Positions 9,889 to 18,459 of a stretch of 64,000 bases of DNA are shown here, one piece after another. The notes under the pieces were generated by a model. That model saw nothing but the letters and a program-made list of their open reading frames with translations, was not told the DNA's origin and searched no databases. Each line of letters opens with the position of its first letter. Within the stretch, counting starts at the first letter, position 1. This DNA comes from Corynebacterium argentoratense DSM 44202. Its GTDB lineage: Bacteria; Actinomycetota; Actinomycetes; Mycobacteriales; Mycobacteriaceae. Both the position numbers and the translations under genes were made by a program. The stretch is taken from the NCBI RefSeq assembly GCF_000590555.1, contig NC_022198.1, positions 946,583-1,010,582 on the forward strand. Direction: 5' to 3'.

Positions 9889-9894
9889 ATCCTA
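9889..9894 (-). promoter_or_regulatory. -10 box of the pup-pafA-pafBC operon
   Basis: TAGGAT read on the minus strand, 8 nt from the pup ATG. This places the transcription start at or next to the start codon (leaderless mRNA). The intergenic stretch 9881-9993 also holds the divergent promoter of the HtaA-domain gene. Confidence 0.6.
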
Positions 9895-9964
9895 GGACGC
9901 CCCCGAAGTGTGTGGCGCCCAACACGCCCCAAATGGGGGCTTAAATGAGTATTGGCTACGCTTT

Positions 9965-9993
9965 TTATCTTAGGCTGGGTTATAGTGCTGCCT
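9965..9993 (+). promoter_or_regulatory. Leaderless promoter with weak DtxR-like box, HtaA-domain gene
   Basis: The -10 TATAGT (9981-9986) lies 7 nt before the GTG start at 9994. It overlaps a 19-bp stretch (9965-9983, TTATCTTAGGCTGGGTTAT) that matches 11 of 19 positions of the DtxR iron-repressor consensus from memory. Overlap of operator and -10 is the usual arrangement for DtxR control, but the match is weak, so iron control is inference. Confidence 0.4.
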
Positions 9994-12132
9994 GTGAAAA
10001 AATTTGCTTTGTTAACAGGCCTTTCTCTGGCCCTCACAACCGGCGCTCCCCTTCTGGCCCCGACCGTCATCATGCCGGCTGCCTACGCCGATCAGACTGA
10101 GACCATTGGTATCACCCCTACCGATGGTGCCAAGCAGGAATACGACGCTGACCACCTGGCGCTCGAATGGGGAATCCGCTCCAGCTTTAATAACTACGTC
10201 GGCGGATCCACCCATATTTTCGATGGTGCCAAGGCATCGGGTAAGAGCTACCTGTGGCCCTACTTGGGTACCGATAAGAATGAGGATGGCTCCGTCAGTA
10301 TTAATTACGGCGGCACCGTGAACTTCATGAAGTATTGCGCGGATCCGGAAGATCCTCAGCGAGGTGCCTGCCAGTTGGACTTGACCTTGTCCAACCCCAC
10401 CATCAAGACAGTTCCGGGGACCGGCAAGGGCATGCTGTCGGTGGTCGTCCACACTATCGACTACGCCACTAAGCAGTGGAGTGGCCCGGAGCGCATTGAC
10501 TTCGCGGTGGTGGATTTTGACGCCGGTCGATTCAACCAGGGCAAGACTGCCGACGCTGAGCTCGGGGAGGTCACCTCGTGGCGCGGTGTGGCGGGTGCAC
10601 TGACCGCGGCCGGTAACCAGGCATTCTCCAATTTCTATGCCGAGCATGGTTTCGTTAACTCCCTGAGCTTCAGCTACCCGGGCAAGGATGCTCTGGAGGG
10701 GACCCCGGACGGCTACACCGTCTCCACGGTTGCTGACACCACCATTGACTTCAACGGTGCGAAGAAAATCTTGCAGCTCAAAGATGGAAACCTTTTTGTT
10801 GTGACCAGCGACTGGGGCACCACTAAGGGGGTCGTCGCATCTCCGGACCTTCGCACTATCTCCGAAGGCTTCGACGTGCCCTTTGATAGCTCCAATAATG
10901 TCGTCGTTGATACCTCAAGCGGCGACGTCATCTGGATCAAGGATGGCACGGTGTATGCCGCGCCTGTCAGTAGCGCTGGGGTTGGAGCAGCGCGTGAGCT
11001 CGCCTCTTACCCCGGTACCGCGACTGCCTTTGCTAGTACTCCGGCCGGAACCTACGGGATTCTCAGCCTTGATGGTAGCGATGCGAAGTTCACCACCGTG
11101 ACCTCTTCTGGTGAGGCCACCACTGTTGATCTTCCAAAATCCACCGACGTGTACGCCAAATACAAGTTGAACGGCAACTACTGGGATCAGGTGTACGGCA
11201 CCACCTTCGGTGGTTCCAATATTGGCATGCAGGGCTTGAACGACGGGACGTTTATCTTCGTCTATGACCACAATCTGACCTACGGCGACGGCGAAGCCAA
11301 GCGCGGCGCCACCCCGCTGCACATTTCACCTGCCAAGGAATCCGTGGCGGAACGAGTGTCACCTATCGAAGCTTTTGAGCCCGCATTCGAAGAGAATAAT
11401 TCTATTCGCTCGGTGGTGGTCGACGACAACCGCATCGTCATGTACAACCAGTACGGCACTGCTTATGAAAAGAACAACAGTCGGATCGTTTTCGGCCACT
11501 ACGCAGACGGTAAATTTACCCTTGATGCAGGTCCCGGCCCCTTTGGTGACATTGCCCAGGTCGCCGGCGTCGGATTCCTCGAGGACGGTAACGCCGTGAT
11601 TGCAGCTCAGGAGAAGAGCACGCTGTACACGGTCGATCCCTCCACCGGCACTGTGGTGGCTAAAGCCGCACTCGGTGACCGTATGAAGGACACCGCCAAG
11701 CACGAAAGTAATACTGTGCTCGTCGGCAAAGATGCATCTGTCTACGTGCTGGACACCTTTGTGCCTCCGAACTCTTACGATGACCTCACCGGCATCAAGC
11801 GCTTGGTGGTCACCAAGCCCGGCGAGCAGAAGGACGCATCCGTCCCCGTCGTGACCATGGGTGACATCGTTGAATGGGACAATCCTCCGGCGGAGCCCCC
11901 CGCAGACCCGAAGCCCCCTGCGGATCCCAAGCCTCCGGTAGACAAGGAGCCTCCAACCGGTGGTTCTAGCTCTGCTACTCCCGGAAGCATCTGGGAGAAG
12001 CTCCTCGGAGTCGTTGCTATCGCTGGCGGCCTAGCAACTATCTTCGGTCTGATCAGCACGGTGCTTAAAACCTTCGCTCCGGACCTGCACACTAAGGTTG
12101 CCGCGATGATCGCCGCAGCAACCAAACGCTAG
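9994..12132 (+). CDS. Secreted HtaA-domain surface protein, putative haem binding
   Basis: The GTG at 9994 gives a clean signal peptide (KKFALLTGLSLALTTGAP to PAAYA, cleavage about residue 31); an in-frame ATG at 9952 lies within the promoter. Residues about 45-240 form one HtaA-type conserved region (LEWGIRSSFNNYV, LTLSNPTI, VHTIDYATKQW, AFSNFYAEHGF). In C. diphtheriae these domains bind haem through conserved Tyr and His; candidates here are Tyr in NNYV and His in VVVHTIDY. Residues about 255-620 are beta-rich with propeller-like repeats. A Pro-rich spacer (PPADPKPPADPKPP) precedes one transmembrane helix near the C-terminus (VVAIAGGLATIFGLISTVL) and a short basic tail. The 712-residue protein should sit outside, anchored in the membrane. 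It lies between pup-pafA and dop-arc, on the opposite strand to both. Confidence 0.8.
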   Translation: MKKFALLTGLSLALTTGAPLLAPTVIMPAAYADQTETIGITPTDGAKQEYDADHLALEWGIRSSFNNYVGGSTHIFDGAKASGKSYLWPYLGTDKNEDGSVSINYGGTVNFMKYCADPEDPQRGACQLDLTLSNPTIKTVPGTGKGMLSVVVHTIDYATKQWSGPERIDFAVVDFDAGRFNQGKTADAELGEVTSWRGVAGALTAAGNQAFSNFYAEHGFVNSLSFSYPGKDALEGTPDGYTVSTVADTTIDFNGAKKILQLKDGNLFVVTSDWGTTKGVVASPDLRTISEGFDVPFDSSNNVVVDTSSGDVIWIKDGTVYAAPVSSAGVGAARELASYPGTATAFASTPAGTYGILSLDGSDAKFTTVTSSGEATTVDLPKSTDVYAKYKLNGNYWDQVYGTTFGGSNIGMQGLNDGTFIFVYDHNLTYGDGEAKRGATPLHISPAKESVAERVSPIEAFEPAFEENNSIRSVVVDDNRIVMYNQYGTAYEKNNSRIVFGHYADGKFTLDAGPGPFGDIAQVAGVGFLEDGNAVIAAQEKSTLYTVDPSTGTVVAKAALGDRMKDTAKHESNTVLVGKDASVYVLDTFVPPNSYDDLTGIKRLVVTKPGEQKDASVPVVTMGDIVEWDNPPAEPPADPKPPADPKPPVDKEPPTGGSSSATPGSIWEKLLGVVAIAGGLATIFGLISTVLKTFAPDLHTKVAAMIAAATKR

Positions 12133-12140
12133 GCACAATC

Positions 12141-12190
12141 CGCCGGGAGATTTCTTGCGGGTACCACCCCGGCGGGCGCTAGTCGCCCGC
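12141..12190 (+). terminator. Stem-loops between the convergent HtaA-domain gene and dop
   Basis: Two inverted repeats lie in the 75-bp gap: CCGCCGGG (12141) with CCCGGCGG, and GCGGGCG-CTAGT-CGCCCGC (about 12171-12190). There is no clear T-run, so intrinsic termination is only likely. Confidence 0.45.
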
Positions 12191-12207
12191 TACCTCGCAC
12201 CGCCTTG

Positions 12208-13782
12208 TTAGACCGCGCGCTGTCGAATCCAGTCAGCTGCGCGTTCCGACAAGGCGGTGCTGTCGTCTGTGGGGGTCTCCCCCATCACCTCAGCACGCGT
12301 GCCGCAGCACAGAGATGTGAGAGAGACGGTTTTCTCGACAGCATCAACCCCCGCGGCGTCATCACCCGAAGACGAGCCTTTCAACCTAGACACATCGACG
12401 ACGACGTTGTCCCAATTGGCCGCCACGACAGCATCGCCGAAACACCGCAGCACGGTTCCGCGAATCCACGCGCGCGTATCCGCAGGGGGCTCCGCCATGG
12501 CGCGGGCAATATCGTCAGCGGTGACCAGCGTGCGCATCAATCCTTTGCGCACCAACGCATAGTACAAGCCCTTGGACTCGTCGATGTCGCTGTACTGCAG
12601 ATCAATTAAAGCAACCTTGGGATCATCCATAGCTAGGCCGCGGTCAACATAACGGCGAATCAGCGCTAACTTCGCCGTCCAATCCAGCATGTCGGACGTG
12701 CTCAACGGATCTACAGCCAGCTTGGCGCAGACCTCGTCCCACAAATCCAGGACCCGGCGATCGTGAACATCCAGGGTCTCCCCCAGCGTCTGCTCCACCC
12801 TGTCGCGGTACACCGCCAGAATCTCCAAAGCCGTGAGCCTACGGCCGTCCGCCAACTCCAAGGACGCGCGGCAGTCGAGATCCCTCGACACAACCTTGAC
12901 CGCCGCCACCGGATCCGCCAACGCGACGTCATCAAAACGTGCGCCCTGCTCGATCGCAGACAGCACCAGCTTGGTCATGCCGAGCTTCAACACATTCGAC
13001 ACCTGCGACATGTTGGCATCACCAATGATGACGTGCAGACGACCGATTGCTTCGGGATCGCCATGAGGTTCGTCGCGAGTATTGATAATGCCCCGGTTGA
13101 GGGTGGTTTCCAGCGACACAGTCGTTTCGATATAGTCCGCACGCTGGCTGATCTGAAAACCTGCCTCCTGGGAACGCTCGCCCAAACCGACGCGGCCGGC
13201 GCCGATCACCACCTGCCGGCAGACGAAAAATGGGATTAATGACGCCGCGAGATCATCGAACTCCACCGCGTTACGGTCGTAGCAATAATTCTCGTGAGTG
13301 CCATAGGACGCCCCCTTACCATCCACATTGTTCTTGTAGATCTTTAGCGGCGGGCACGGCGGATGCCCCTCCAACACAGAATGATTGCGCTCGCTATGCG
13401 CGGCGACCTCCCGCACGGCGTCGTGCATGATCCGATCCCCCGCGGCGTCATACAACATAGCGTCGAAGGCATTGGTTGTTTCCGGTGCGGAGTACTCCGG
13501 GTGCGCGTGGTCAACATAGAAGCGGGCCCCATTGGTCAGAACTAGATTGGCAACGCCCAGCGCATGCGGGTCGATGACGGGTGCTGAGTGGTAACGGCGC
13601 AGGTCAAAGCCGCGAGTATCGCGCAGGGGTGATTCTGAGGCGAAGTCCCAGCGAGTGCGGGCATGCTGATGCTTCAGTGAATATGCGACGATCGCGTGGG
13701 TACTGGTGGCGATGGGGCTGGCATAAGGGTCGGTGGGGGTCGCGATGCCGTACTCGGTTTCGGTGCCGATAAAACCAACCAT
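12208..13782 (-). CDS. dop: Pup deamidase/depupylase Dop
   Basis: Dop is the PafA paralogue that converts the C-terminal Gln of Pup to Glu and removes Pup from proteins. FIGTETEYGIATP is the N-terminal ATP-site motif, and FYVDHAHPEYSAPE holds the catalytic Asp. The extra segment between them (HSAPVIDPHALGVANLVLTN region) corresponds to the Dop-specific loop absent from PafA. Its 524 residues are close to the usual size. It starts 5 bp after the arc stop, so arc-dop form a unit. Since Pup here ends in GGQ, Dop is required for pupylation. Three TGACGYCGCG copies encode DAAG or DDVA (12352, 12922, 13441), and a fourth lies in the opposite orientation (13240). Confidence 0.96.
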   Translation of the reverse strand: MVGFIGTETEYGIATPTDPYASPIATSTHAIVAYSLKHQHARTRWDFASESPLRDTRGFDLRRYHSAPVIDPHALGVANLVLTNGARFYVDHAHPEYSAPETTNAFDAMLYDAAGDRIMHDAVREVAAHSERNHSVLEGHPPCPPLKIYKNNVDGKGASYGTHENYCYDRNAVEFDDLAASLIPFFVCRQVVIGAGRVGLGERSQEAGFQISQRADYIETTVSLETTLNRGIINTRDEPHGDPEAIGRLHVIIGDANMSQVSNVLKLGMTKLVLSAIEQGARFDDVALADPVAAVKVVSRDLDCRASLELADGRRLTALEILAVYRDRVEQTLGETLDVHDRRVLDLWDEVCAKLAVDPLSTSDMLDWTAKLALIRRYVDRGLAMDDPKVALIDLQYSDIDESKGLYYALVRKGLMRTLVTADDIARAMAEPPADTRAWIRGTVLRCFGDAVVAANWDNVVVDVSRLKGSSSGDDAAGVDAVEKTVSLTSLCCGTRAEVMGETPTDDSTALSERAADWIRQRAV

Positions 13783-13787
13783 TGTTT

Positions 13788-15401
13788 CTACGCTTCCTTC
13801 GTGTTGAGGGGCAGAACCCTAGCGTGAACGACCTTTTTGCCGTGGCGCCCACTAATTCGGGACCACGTATCGGGATCCGAGGTGTTGGGAAGGTCCTCAT
13901 TTTCCTCCACTTCGGCCAGGGTGGCATCAATCAGATGCTGAGCGGAAAGGCCCCCCTCGCCTACTGCCGTGGAGCTAATGATCTGTTTAATCGCCAACTT
14001 CTTCGCGCGGTCGACGATGTTTGCGATCATCGCGCCGGAGACAAAATCACTGGTATTCAGTACCTCTGTGCTGCCGTCGACCAGCGTGAGTTCCACGAAC
14101 GGACGCGGAGTGAACAGCGTGTCAACCGCGGCGTCAATAAGCTCAGTCTGAGGTGCGGCAAGGGGGATGGCGCCGGTGATGTAGCGGGCGAAAATGTCAC
14201 GTGCCGCCTGCCGGTCGGGGCGCTGGACACGGATTTTGACGTCCAAACGACCTGGGCGCAAGATCGCCGGATCGATCAACTCTTCCCGGTTAGTAGCGCC
14301 GATAACGATGACGTTGCCGAGCTCCTCCACACCGTCAAGCTCCGCCAGCAACTGCGGGACCACAGTCGTCTCCATGTCGGAGCTGACGCCGGAGCCGCGG
14401 GTGCGGAAGATCGACTCCATCTCGTCGAAAAAGACGACCACTGCCTGCCCATCGCGGGCGAGCTCTCGGGCGCGTTCAAAGATCGCCCGGATCATCCTTT
14501 CGGTTTCGCCGACGTATTTGTTCAGCAGCTCCGGGCCTTTAACGTTGATGAAGCGCGTGCGGCCGCCCCCACGGCTGGACAGGGAATTCGCCACTGCCTT
14601 GGCGATCAGAGTTTTGCCACACCCGGGAGGCCCGTACAGCAGCACACCGCGGGGCGGGGTCAGTTCGAAACGCTCATATAATTCGGGGTGGGTGTAGGGC
14701 AGCTCGATGGCATCGTGGATGGTGTCGATTTGTTGCCCCAGTCCCCCGATGTCCGCGTAGGTGACGTTGGGGACTTCTTCGAGGGCAAGAGTGCCGATGT
14801 CCGCGCGCGGTAGAACTTCGAAGGCGTAGCCGGCTTTGGTGTCGACCAGAAGATTGTCTCCCGCAGCGACCCCCGCGGCGTCACCACTCGGAGTTTTTGT
14901 TGTGGTGTTGGTGTTGATTAATGACGTCGCGAGGCGCACGACGTGTTCGTTACCGGCACTGTCGACGACGATTGCGCGCCCACCGGGGATGACGTCTTTG
15001 CATTGCGCGACCGCTCCGGAGGTGGTGTAGCCGCAGACTTCGACGATTTGGCTGCCTTCGCCGAGGCGAACGAGTTTTCCGGCGTCGAGTTCGGCTTTGT
15101 CGATGGTGGGGCTGACGGTGAGGCGCATCTGGCGGTTGGAGGTGAAGACTTCCGCATTGATGCCGTCGGCGCTGGTTTCCAGGAAGGTGCCGTAGACGCT
15201 GGGTGGAGCGGCGAGGGCCTCGAGTTCTTCGGTGAGTACGGCGAGTTTGTCGCGGGATGCTTTGAGCATGGCGACGAGTTTGGTGTTTTGGGTTTCGAGT
15301 TGGGTGAGGCGGTGGCGGAGGTTGTTGGCGTCGAGGGCGGCGCCGGTGGTGGGGATGCCAGTAGTGGAGGGGTTGCGTTGCTGCTGGGGCTCGCTGCTCA
15401 T
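13788..15401 (-). CDS. arc: AAA+ Pup-dependent unfoldase ARC (Mpa homologue)
   Basis: This 537-residue hexameric ATPase recognises Pup and unfolds tagged proteins. An N-terminal coiled coil (about residues 25-65, LTQLETQNTKLVAML) binds Pup. An OB-fold region follows, then the AAA+ module with Walker A GPPGCGKT and Walker B VVFFDEMESIF. The C-terminus ends in VLPLNTKEA. It lacks the GQYL gate-opening tail that mycobacterial Mpa inserts into the 20S proteasome, which fits the absence of prcBA here. In C. glutamicum the system is linked to ferritin disassembly. A variable insert (about residues 155-180, TNTTTKTPSGDAAG) carries two TGACGYCGCG copies 48 bp apart in opposite orientation. A -10 (TAAACT) lies 9 nt before the ATG. 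Confidence 0.95.
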   Translation of the reverse strand: MSSEPQQQRNPSTTGIPTTGAALDANNLRHRLTQLETQNTKLVAMLKASRDKLAVLTEELEALAAPPSVYGTFLETSADGINAEVFTSNRQMRLTVSPTIDKAELDAGKLVRLGEGSQIVEVCGYTTSGAVAQCKDVIPGGRAIVVDSAGNEHVVRLATSLINTNTTTKTPSGDAAGVAAGDNLLVDTKAGYAFEVLPRADIGTLALEEVPNVTYADIGGLGQQIDTIHDAIELPYTHPELYERFELTPPRGVLLYGPPGCGKTLIAKAVANSLSSRGGGRTRFINVKGPELLNKYVGETERMIRAIFERARELARDGQAVVVFFDEMESIFRTRGSGVSSDMETTVVPQLLAELDGVEELGNVIVIGATNREELIDPAILRPGRLDVKIRVQRPDRQAARDIFARYITGAIPLAAPQTELIDAAVDTLFTPRPFVELTLVDGSTEVLNTSDFVSGAMIANIVDRAKKLAIKQIISSTAVGEGGLSAQHLIDATLAEVEENEDLPNTSDPDTWSRISGRHGKKVVHARVLPLNTKEA

Positions 15402-15490
15402 GGGTATCTAGTTTAGTGGGAGGCGGCTAGGCGGGGGTGGGTGGTAACGGTGCTCTACTTTTTGGCCGCGTTGCTGCTTGCCTAGTTCTT

Positions 15491-15952
15491 TTATGAAATG
15501 ACTCTAGAGACGCTCTTTAGGGGGTGGACACTGATCGGTGGCTGTCGCTGGGGGCTGCCTTCTGTGGGCGCGGGGCTGAGTGCGTTGGCGGCGGCAAACC
15601 AGCTCGCCCCGACGGACAGTCCAATCATTTGGGTAATCACCGTAATAGTCTCACGTGGTGTCCCGATCAGCGGTGAAGGGTCGGCGCCAAGTAGCTTCAT
15701 GGCAACAACAGCAGCAAGGATGCAGATCAAAACGGTAATGATGGTGTAGGCAGCTGACCAAAGTGTGAGATGCACCAGTGTGGCTAGTGACACGATGCTT
15801 CTGCGTGGTTCTACGAGGACGCACATATTCCAGAAGCCTTTGGGTTTTTGGCTGAGTACGGCCATTATTGCCCATATCATCACAAAGAAATATCCGAATT
15901 GTGCTAGACCGCTGGCAGGGATCCGCGGGTTGGGGTTTGATTCTGTCCGCAC
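15491..15952 (-). CDS. Small membrane protein of unknown function
   Basis: About 153 residues from a GTG at 15952; a later Met near residue 25 could also be the start. At least three hydrophobic segments are visible: FGYFFVMIWAIMAVLS, an ALWSAAYTIITVLICILAAVVAM-like stretch, and ITQMIGLSVGASWFAAANAL. The C-terminal 30 residues are polar and Pro-rich. I do not recognise a family. It lies between arc (same strand) and the divergent glycerate kinase, whose leaderless promoter overlaps its 5' end. Confidence 0.55.
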   Translation of the reverse strand: MRTESNPNPRIPASGLAQFGYFFVMIWAIMAVLSQKPKGFWNMCVLVEPRRSIVSLATLVHLTLWSAAYTIITVLICILAAVVAMKLLGADPSPLIGTPRETITVITQMIGLSVGASWFAAANALSPAPTEGSPQRQPPISVHPLKSVSRVIS

Positions 15953-15984
15953 CGCACGGATCCACCGCGACTATTGTGAAGCGC

Positions 15985-17265
15985 ATGGCCATCGACCACA
16001 CCACAGAAGTTCCACATAGCTCCGCCGGACGTAATGCCCGCACCGTGGTTGTCTGCCCGGACAGCTTCAAAGGAAGCCTGAACAGTGATGACGTCGCGCA
16101 CGCCATAGCCGCAGGTTGGCGCCAGGTCTGCCCGGAGGACACGCTGATCCTCTCCCCTATGGCTGACGGCGGGGAGGGCACTCGCCGCGCTTTTAACACC
16201 GCGCGTCCGGAGGCGAAGGTGGTGGAATTAGCGGAGCTATGCGGTATCGAGCTGTATGAAGAGCTGGACCCTTGGCATGCCGGTACTGCCCCGTTCGGGG
16301 ATGCGTTGCGCGAAGCGATTCTCGCCACCCATCAGGAGTTCCAGGCAAGTGTGGCGGGAAGAAAGCGCGATCAGCATGAACAGGATGCGACCGAGAATGC
16401 TCAACAGAAGCTAGGTCCTTCAGAAGGCTCCCGCCCCATTGTTTACGTCGGCATTGGCTCGAGTGCGTCGACTGATTGCGGTGCGGGCATGTTGCAGGCG
16501 CTGGGGGTGAGTATTAAGGATGCGAAGGGGCAGCCCATCGCCGCGGGGCTCGAAGGGGTCGCGTCGGCGGCATCGATCGACCTCTCCCCTGCCGCTGACG
16601 TCCTCGGCGCTTTGCGCGACGTCGATATTCACGTGATCACCGATGTGACTGCCCCACTGCTTGGCCCGCGGGGTGCTGTGCAGGCGTTTGGTTCGCAGAA
16701 GGGATTAAAGCCGGTGGATTTTGATCACGCCGAAGCCGCTATCGAACGCTTTGCTGATTTGCTGCTTGAGGCTTTCACTAAACATCCACCCGCCTGTCCC
16801 AACGTCCATCGACACGCCCGTCCCGATGCCGGCGCTAAGGCTTGCGATGTGGACCTCTCGATCACCACTCCCGGGGTTGGCGCAGCGGGTGGTGTGGGTT
16901 TCGCGTTGAAGGCCCTCGGGGCGGGGCTGCTTCCGGGTGCTGGCCATGTTGCGGAGGCCATCGGGCTGGAGGAGCAGATTGCCCGTGCTGACCTGGTGAT
17001 TACTGGAGAGGGTGCGTTCGACGCGACGTCATTGCAGGGTAAGGTGCCTGCGGCGGTGAAGCAGATTGCGGACGGCCATGGTGTGCCGTGCGCGTTGGTT
17101 GCGGGGGCGATCAGGGATGATGACGCCGCGGGGGTGTTTCGTGCAGTGATGAACTTGAGCGAGTTGGCGGGTAGTGCCCAGGAGTCGATGGCGGATACTG
17201 CCCGGTGGTGCGAGGAAGCTGGTTCCCGCTTGGCACGATGCTGCGAGGTCACAATTTATGTCTAG
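15985..17265 (+). CDS. Glycerate 2-kinase (GlxK/GckA family)
   Basis: The protein phosphorylates glycerate in glyoxylate/glycerate catabolism. Family motifs: VVCPDSFKGSLNSDDVAHAI near the N-terminus, SPMADGGEGTRRAFN, YVGIGSSASTDCGAGMLQALG, and TGEGAFDATSLQGKVPAAVK toward the C-terminus. The start is the ATG at 15985 because a -10 (TATTGT, 15972-15977) lies 7 nt upstream, indicating a leaderless mRNA; a longer frame upstream overlaps the divergent membrane gene. Compared with the family there is a hydrophilic insert of about 30 residues (about 118-148, rich in Gln, Glu, Lys) and a second one rich in His/Arg/Asp near residue 275. Three TGACGYCGCG copies occur (16089, 17022, 17121). Confidence 0.88.
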   Translation: MAIDHTTEVPHSSAGRNARTVVVCPDSFKGSLNSDDVAHAIAAGWRQVCPEDTLILSPMADGGEGTRRAFNTARPEAKVVELAELCGIELYEELDPWHAGTAPFGDALREAILATHQEFQASVAGRKRDQHEQDATENAQQKLGPSEGSRPIVYVGIGSSASTDCGAGMLQALGVSIKDAKGQPIAAGLEGVASAASIDLSPAADVLGALRDVDIHVITDVTAPLLGPRGAVQAFGSQKGLKPVDFDHAEAAIERFADLLLEAFTKHPPACPNVHRHARPDAGAKACDVDLSITTPGVGAAGGVGFALKALGAGLLPGAGHVAEAIGLEEQIARADLVITGEGAFDATSLQGKVPAAVKQIADGHGVPCALVAGAIRDDDAAGVFRAVMNLSELAGSAQESMADTARWCEEAGSRLARCCEVTIYV

Positions 17266-17275
17266 CTAAATCAAA

Positions 17276-17318
17276 CTTTAGGTTGACATTAAAAGTGATT
17301 GAAGTTAGCCTTGTCATT
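17276..17318 (+). promoter_or_regulatory. Promoter with DtxR-like boxes for the siderophore uptake operon
   Basis: A -35 TTGACA (17283-17288) is followed after 17 bp by a -10 TAGCCT (17306-17311). The -10 is embedded in a DtxR-like half-site pair (17300-17318, core GTTAGCCT, 11 of 19 to the remembered consensus). A second site starting TTAGGTTGACATT overlaps the -35. This predicts iron repression, which suits the operon. The RBS GAAAGG (17341-17346) serves the ATG at 17356. Confidence 0.6.
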
Positions 17319-17355
17319 CGGTCCACCACTCGAACACGACGAAAGGCAACTTCGC

Positions 17356-18459
17356 ATGAAGCATCAATCTTCCCTCCCGAAATCAACCTGCTTTGGCCGG
17401 TCGCAGACTCGATCAGGCTCGACTAGTGCAACCACCCCTCGGGCAGTCGGCGTGCATTCGCGACGATTGGCAGCTCTGGGTCTTGCCGGCATTTTGAGCC
17501 TCGGCCTGGTTGCTTGCTCCGAGGAATCGGGTTCCTCCAGTTCCGGCAAAGCCGCCACAAATACCAGCAGCTCTAGCGCAGCCGCTGGTGCAGACGAGAT
17601 GCGCACGGTGACTGACGCTCGCGGGACTGTGGAGATTCCGGCTAAGCCGAAGCGCATCGTATCGACCTCGGTGGTGCTGACCGGCACGTTGCTTTCTCTG
17701 GATGCCCCGGTGATCGGCACCAGCGGTTCGAAGCCGAACACCCCGGGTTTCGACGAGCATGGTTGGTTTGATCAGTGGGCCAACATTGCTGATGAGCGCG
17801 GCGTTGAGCCGTTGTTTGATTCCGGCAATTTGGATGTCGAGAAGATCATTGCGGAGGACCCGGACCTGATCGTGGTTTCTGCAACCGGTGGCGACAGCTT
17901 CGCTGAGCAGTATGACCAGCTAGCTGCGGTGGCACCGACTGTGGTTGTTGATTACAACAGTCATGGTTGGGAGGAAGTAACCACCACGCTGGGCGATCTG
18001 CTCAACTTGCAGGATAAGGCAGCACAGGTGATTAAGGACTTCGATTCGAAGGTTGCGGATGCGAAGAAGTCCATTACTCCGCCTGCTGAGCCGGTGGATA
18101 TTGCTGTGTACTCCGGCAATAAAGGTCTGAATGTGGGCTTGCCTACGGCACCTCAGGCGAAAATCCTGGAGGAGGTCGGCGTTAAGGTTGCTGACACTGG
18201 TGTGACTGCAGAGAAGGGGCGCACTGACTTCGCGTTTACTTCCGAGGAGCAGGCGAATCAGGCGTTGACGGCGGAGCAGATTCTGCTGGTGGGTAATGAT
18301 CAGTCTGATGTTGACGCACTGTTGGCTGATCAGCGTTTCCAGAATATTCCGGCGGTCAAGAATAAGCAGGTGTATGCGCTGGGTGATCCTTCCTTCAAGT
18401 TGGACTACTACGCTGCTCTGGACATGCTCAATCATGTCGTTGACATTTACAAGAAGTAG
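17356..18459 (+). CDS. Ferric-siderophore ABC transporter, substrate-binding lipoprotein
   Basis: A FecB/FhuD-type (cluster A-II) binding protein of 367 residues that captures a ferric siderophore outside the membrane. The N-terminal extension is long and Ser/Thr/Arg-rich; the hydrophobic stretch LAALGLAGILSLGLVAC ends in a lipobox (LVAC) with the modified Cys about 55 residues in. The mature domain starts with the family-typical TVTDARGTVEIPAKPKRIV and contains the peripheral binding-protein folds. The start at 17356 has an SD-like GAAAGG nine bases upstream. The TTG at 17299 in the same frame lies inside the promoter and is rejected. First gene of a tightly overlapped operon. Confidence 0.92.
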   Translation: MKHQSSLPKSTCFGRSQTRSGSTSATTPRAVGVHSRRLAALGLAGILSLGLVACSEESGSSSSGKAATNTSSSSAAAGADEMRTVTDARGTVEIPAKPKRIVSTSVVLTGTLLSLDAPVIGTSGSKPNTPGFDEHGWFDQWANIADERGVEPLFDSGNLDVEKIIAEDPDLIVVSATGGDSFAEQYDQLAAVAPTVVVDYNSHGWEEVTTTLGDLLNLQDKAAQVIKDFDSKVADAKKSITPPAEPVDIAVYSGNKGLNVGLPTAPQAKILEEVGVKVADTGVTAEKGRTDFAFTSEEQANQALTAEQILLVGNDQSDVDALLADQRFQNIPAVKNKQVYALGDPSFKLDYYAALDMLNHVVDIYKK

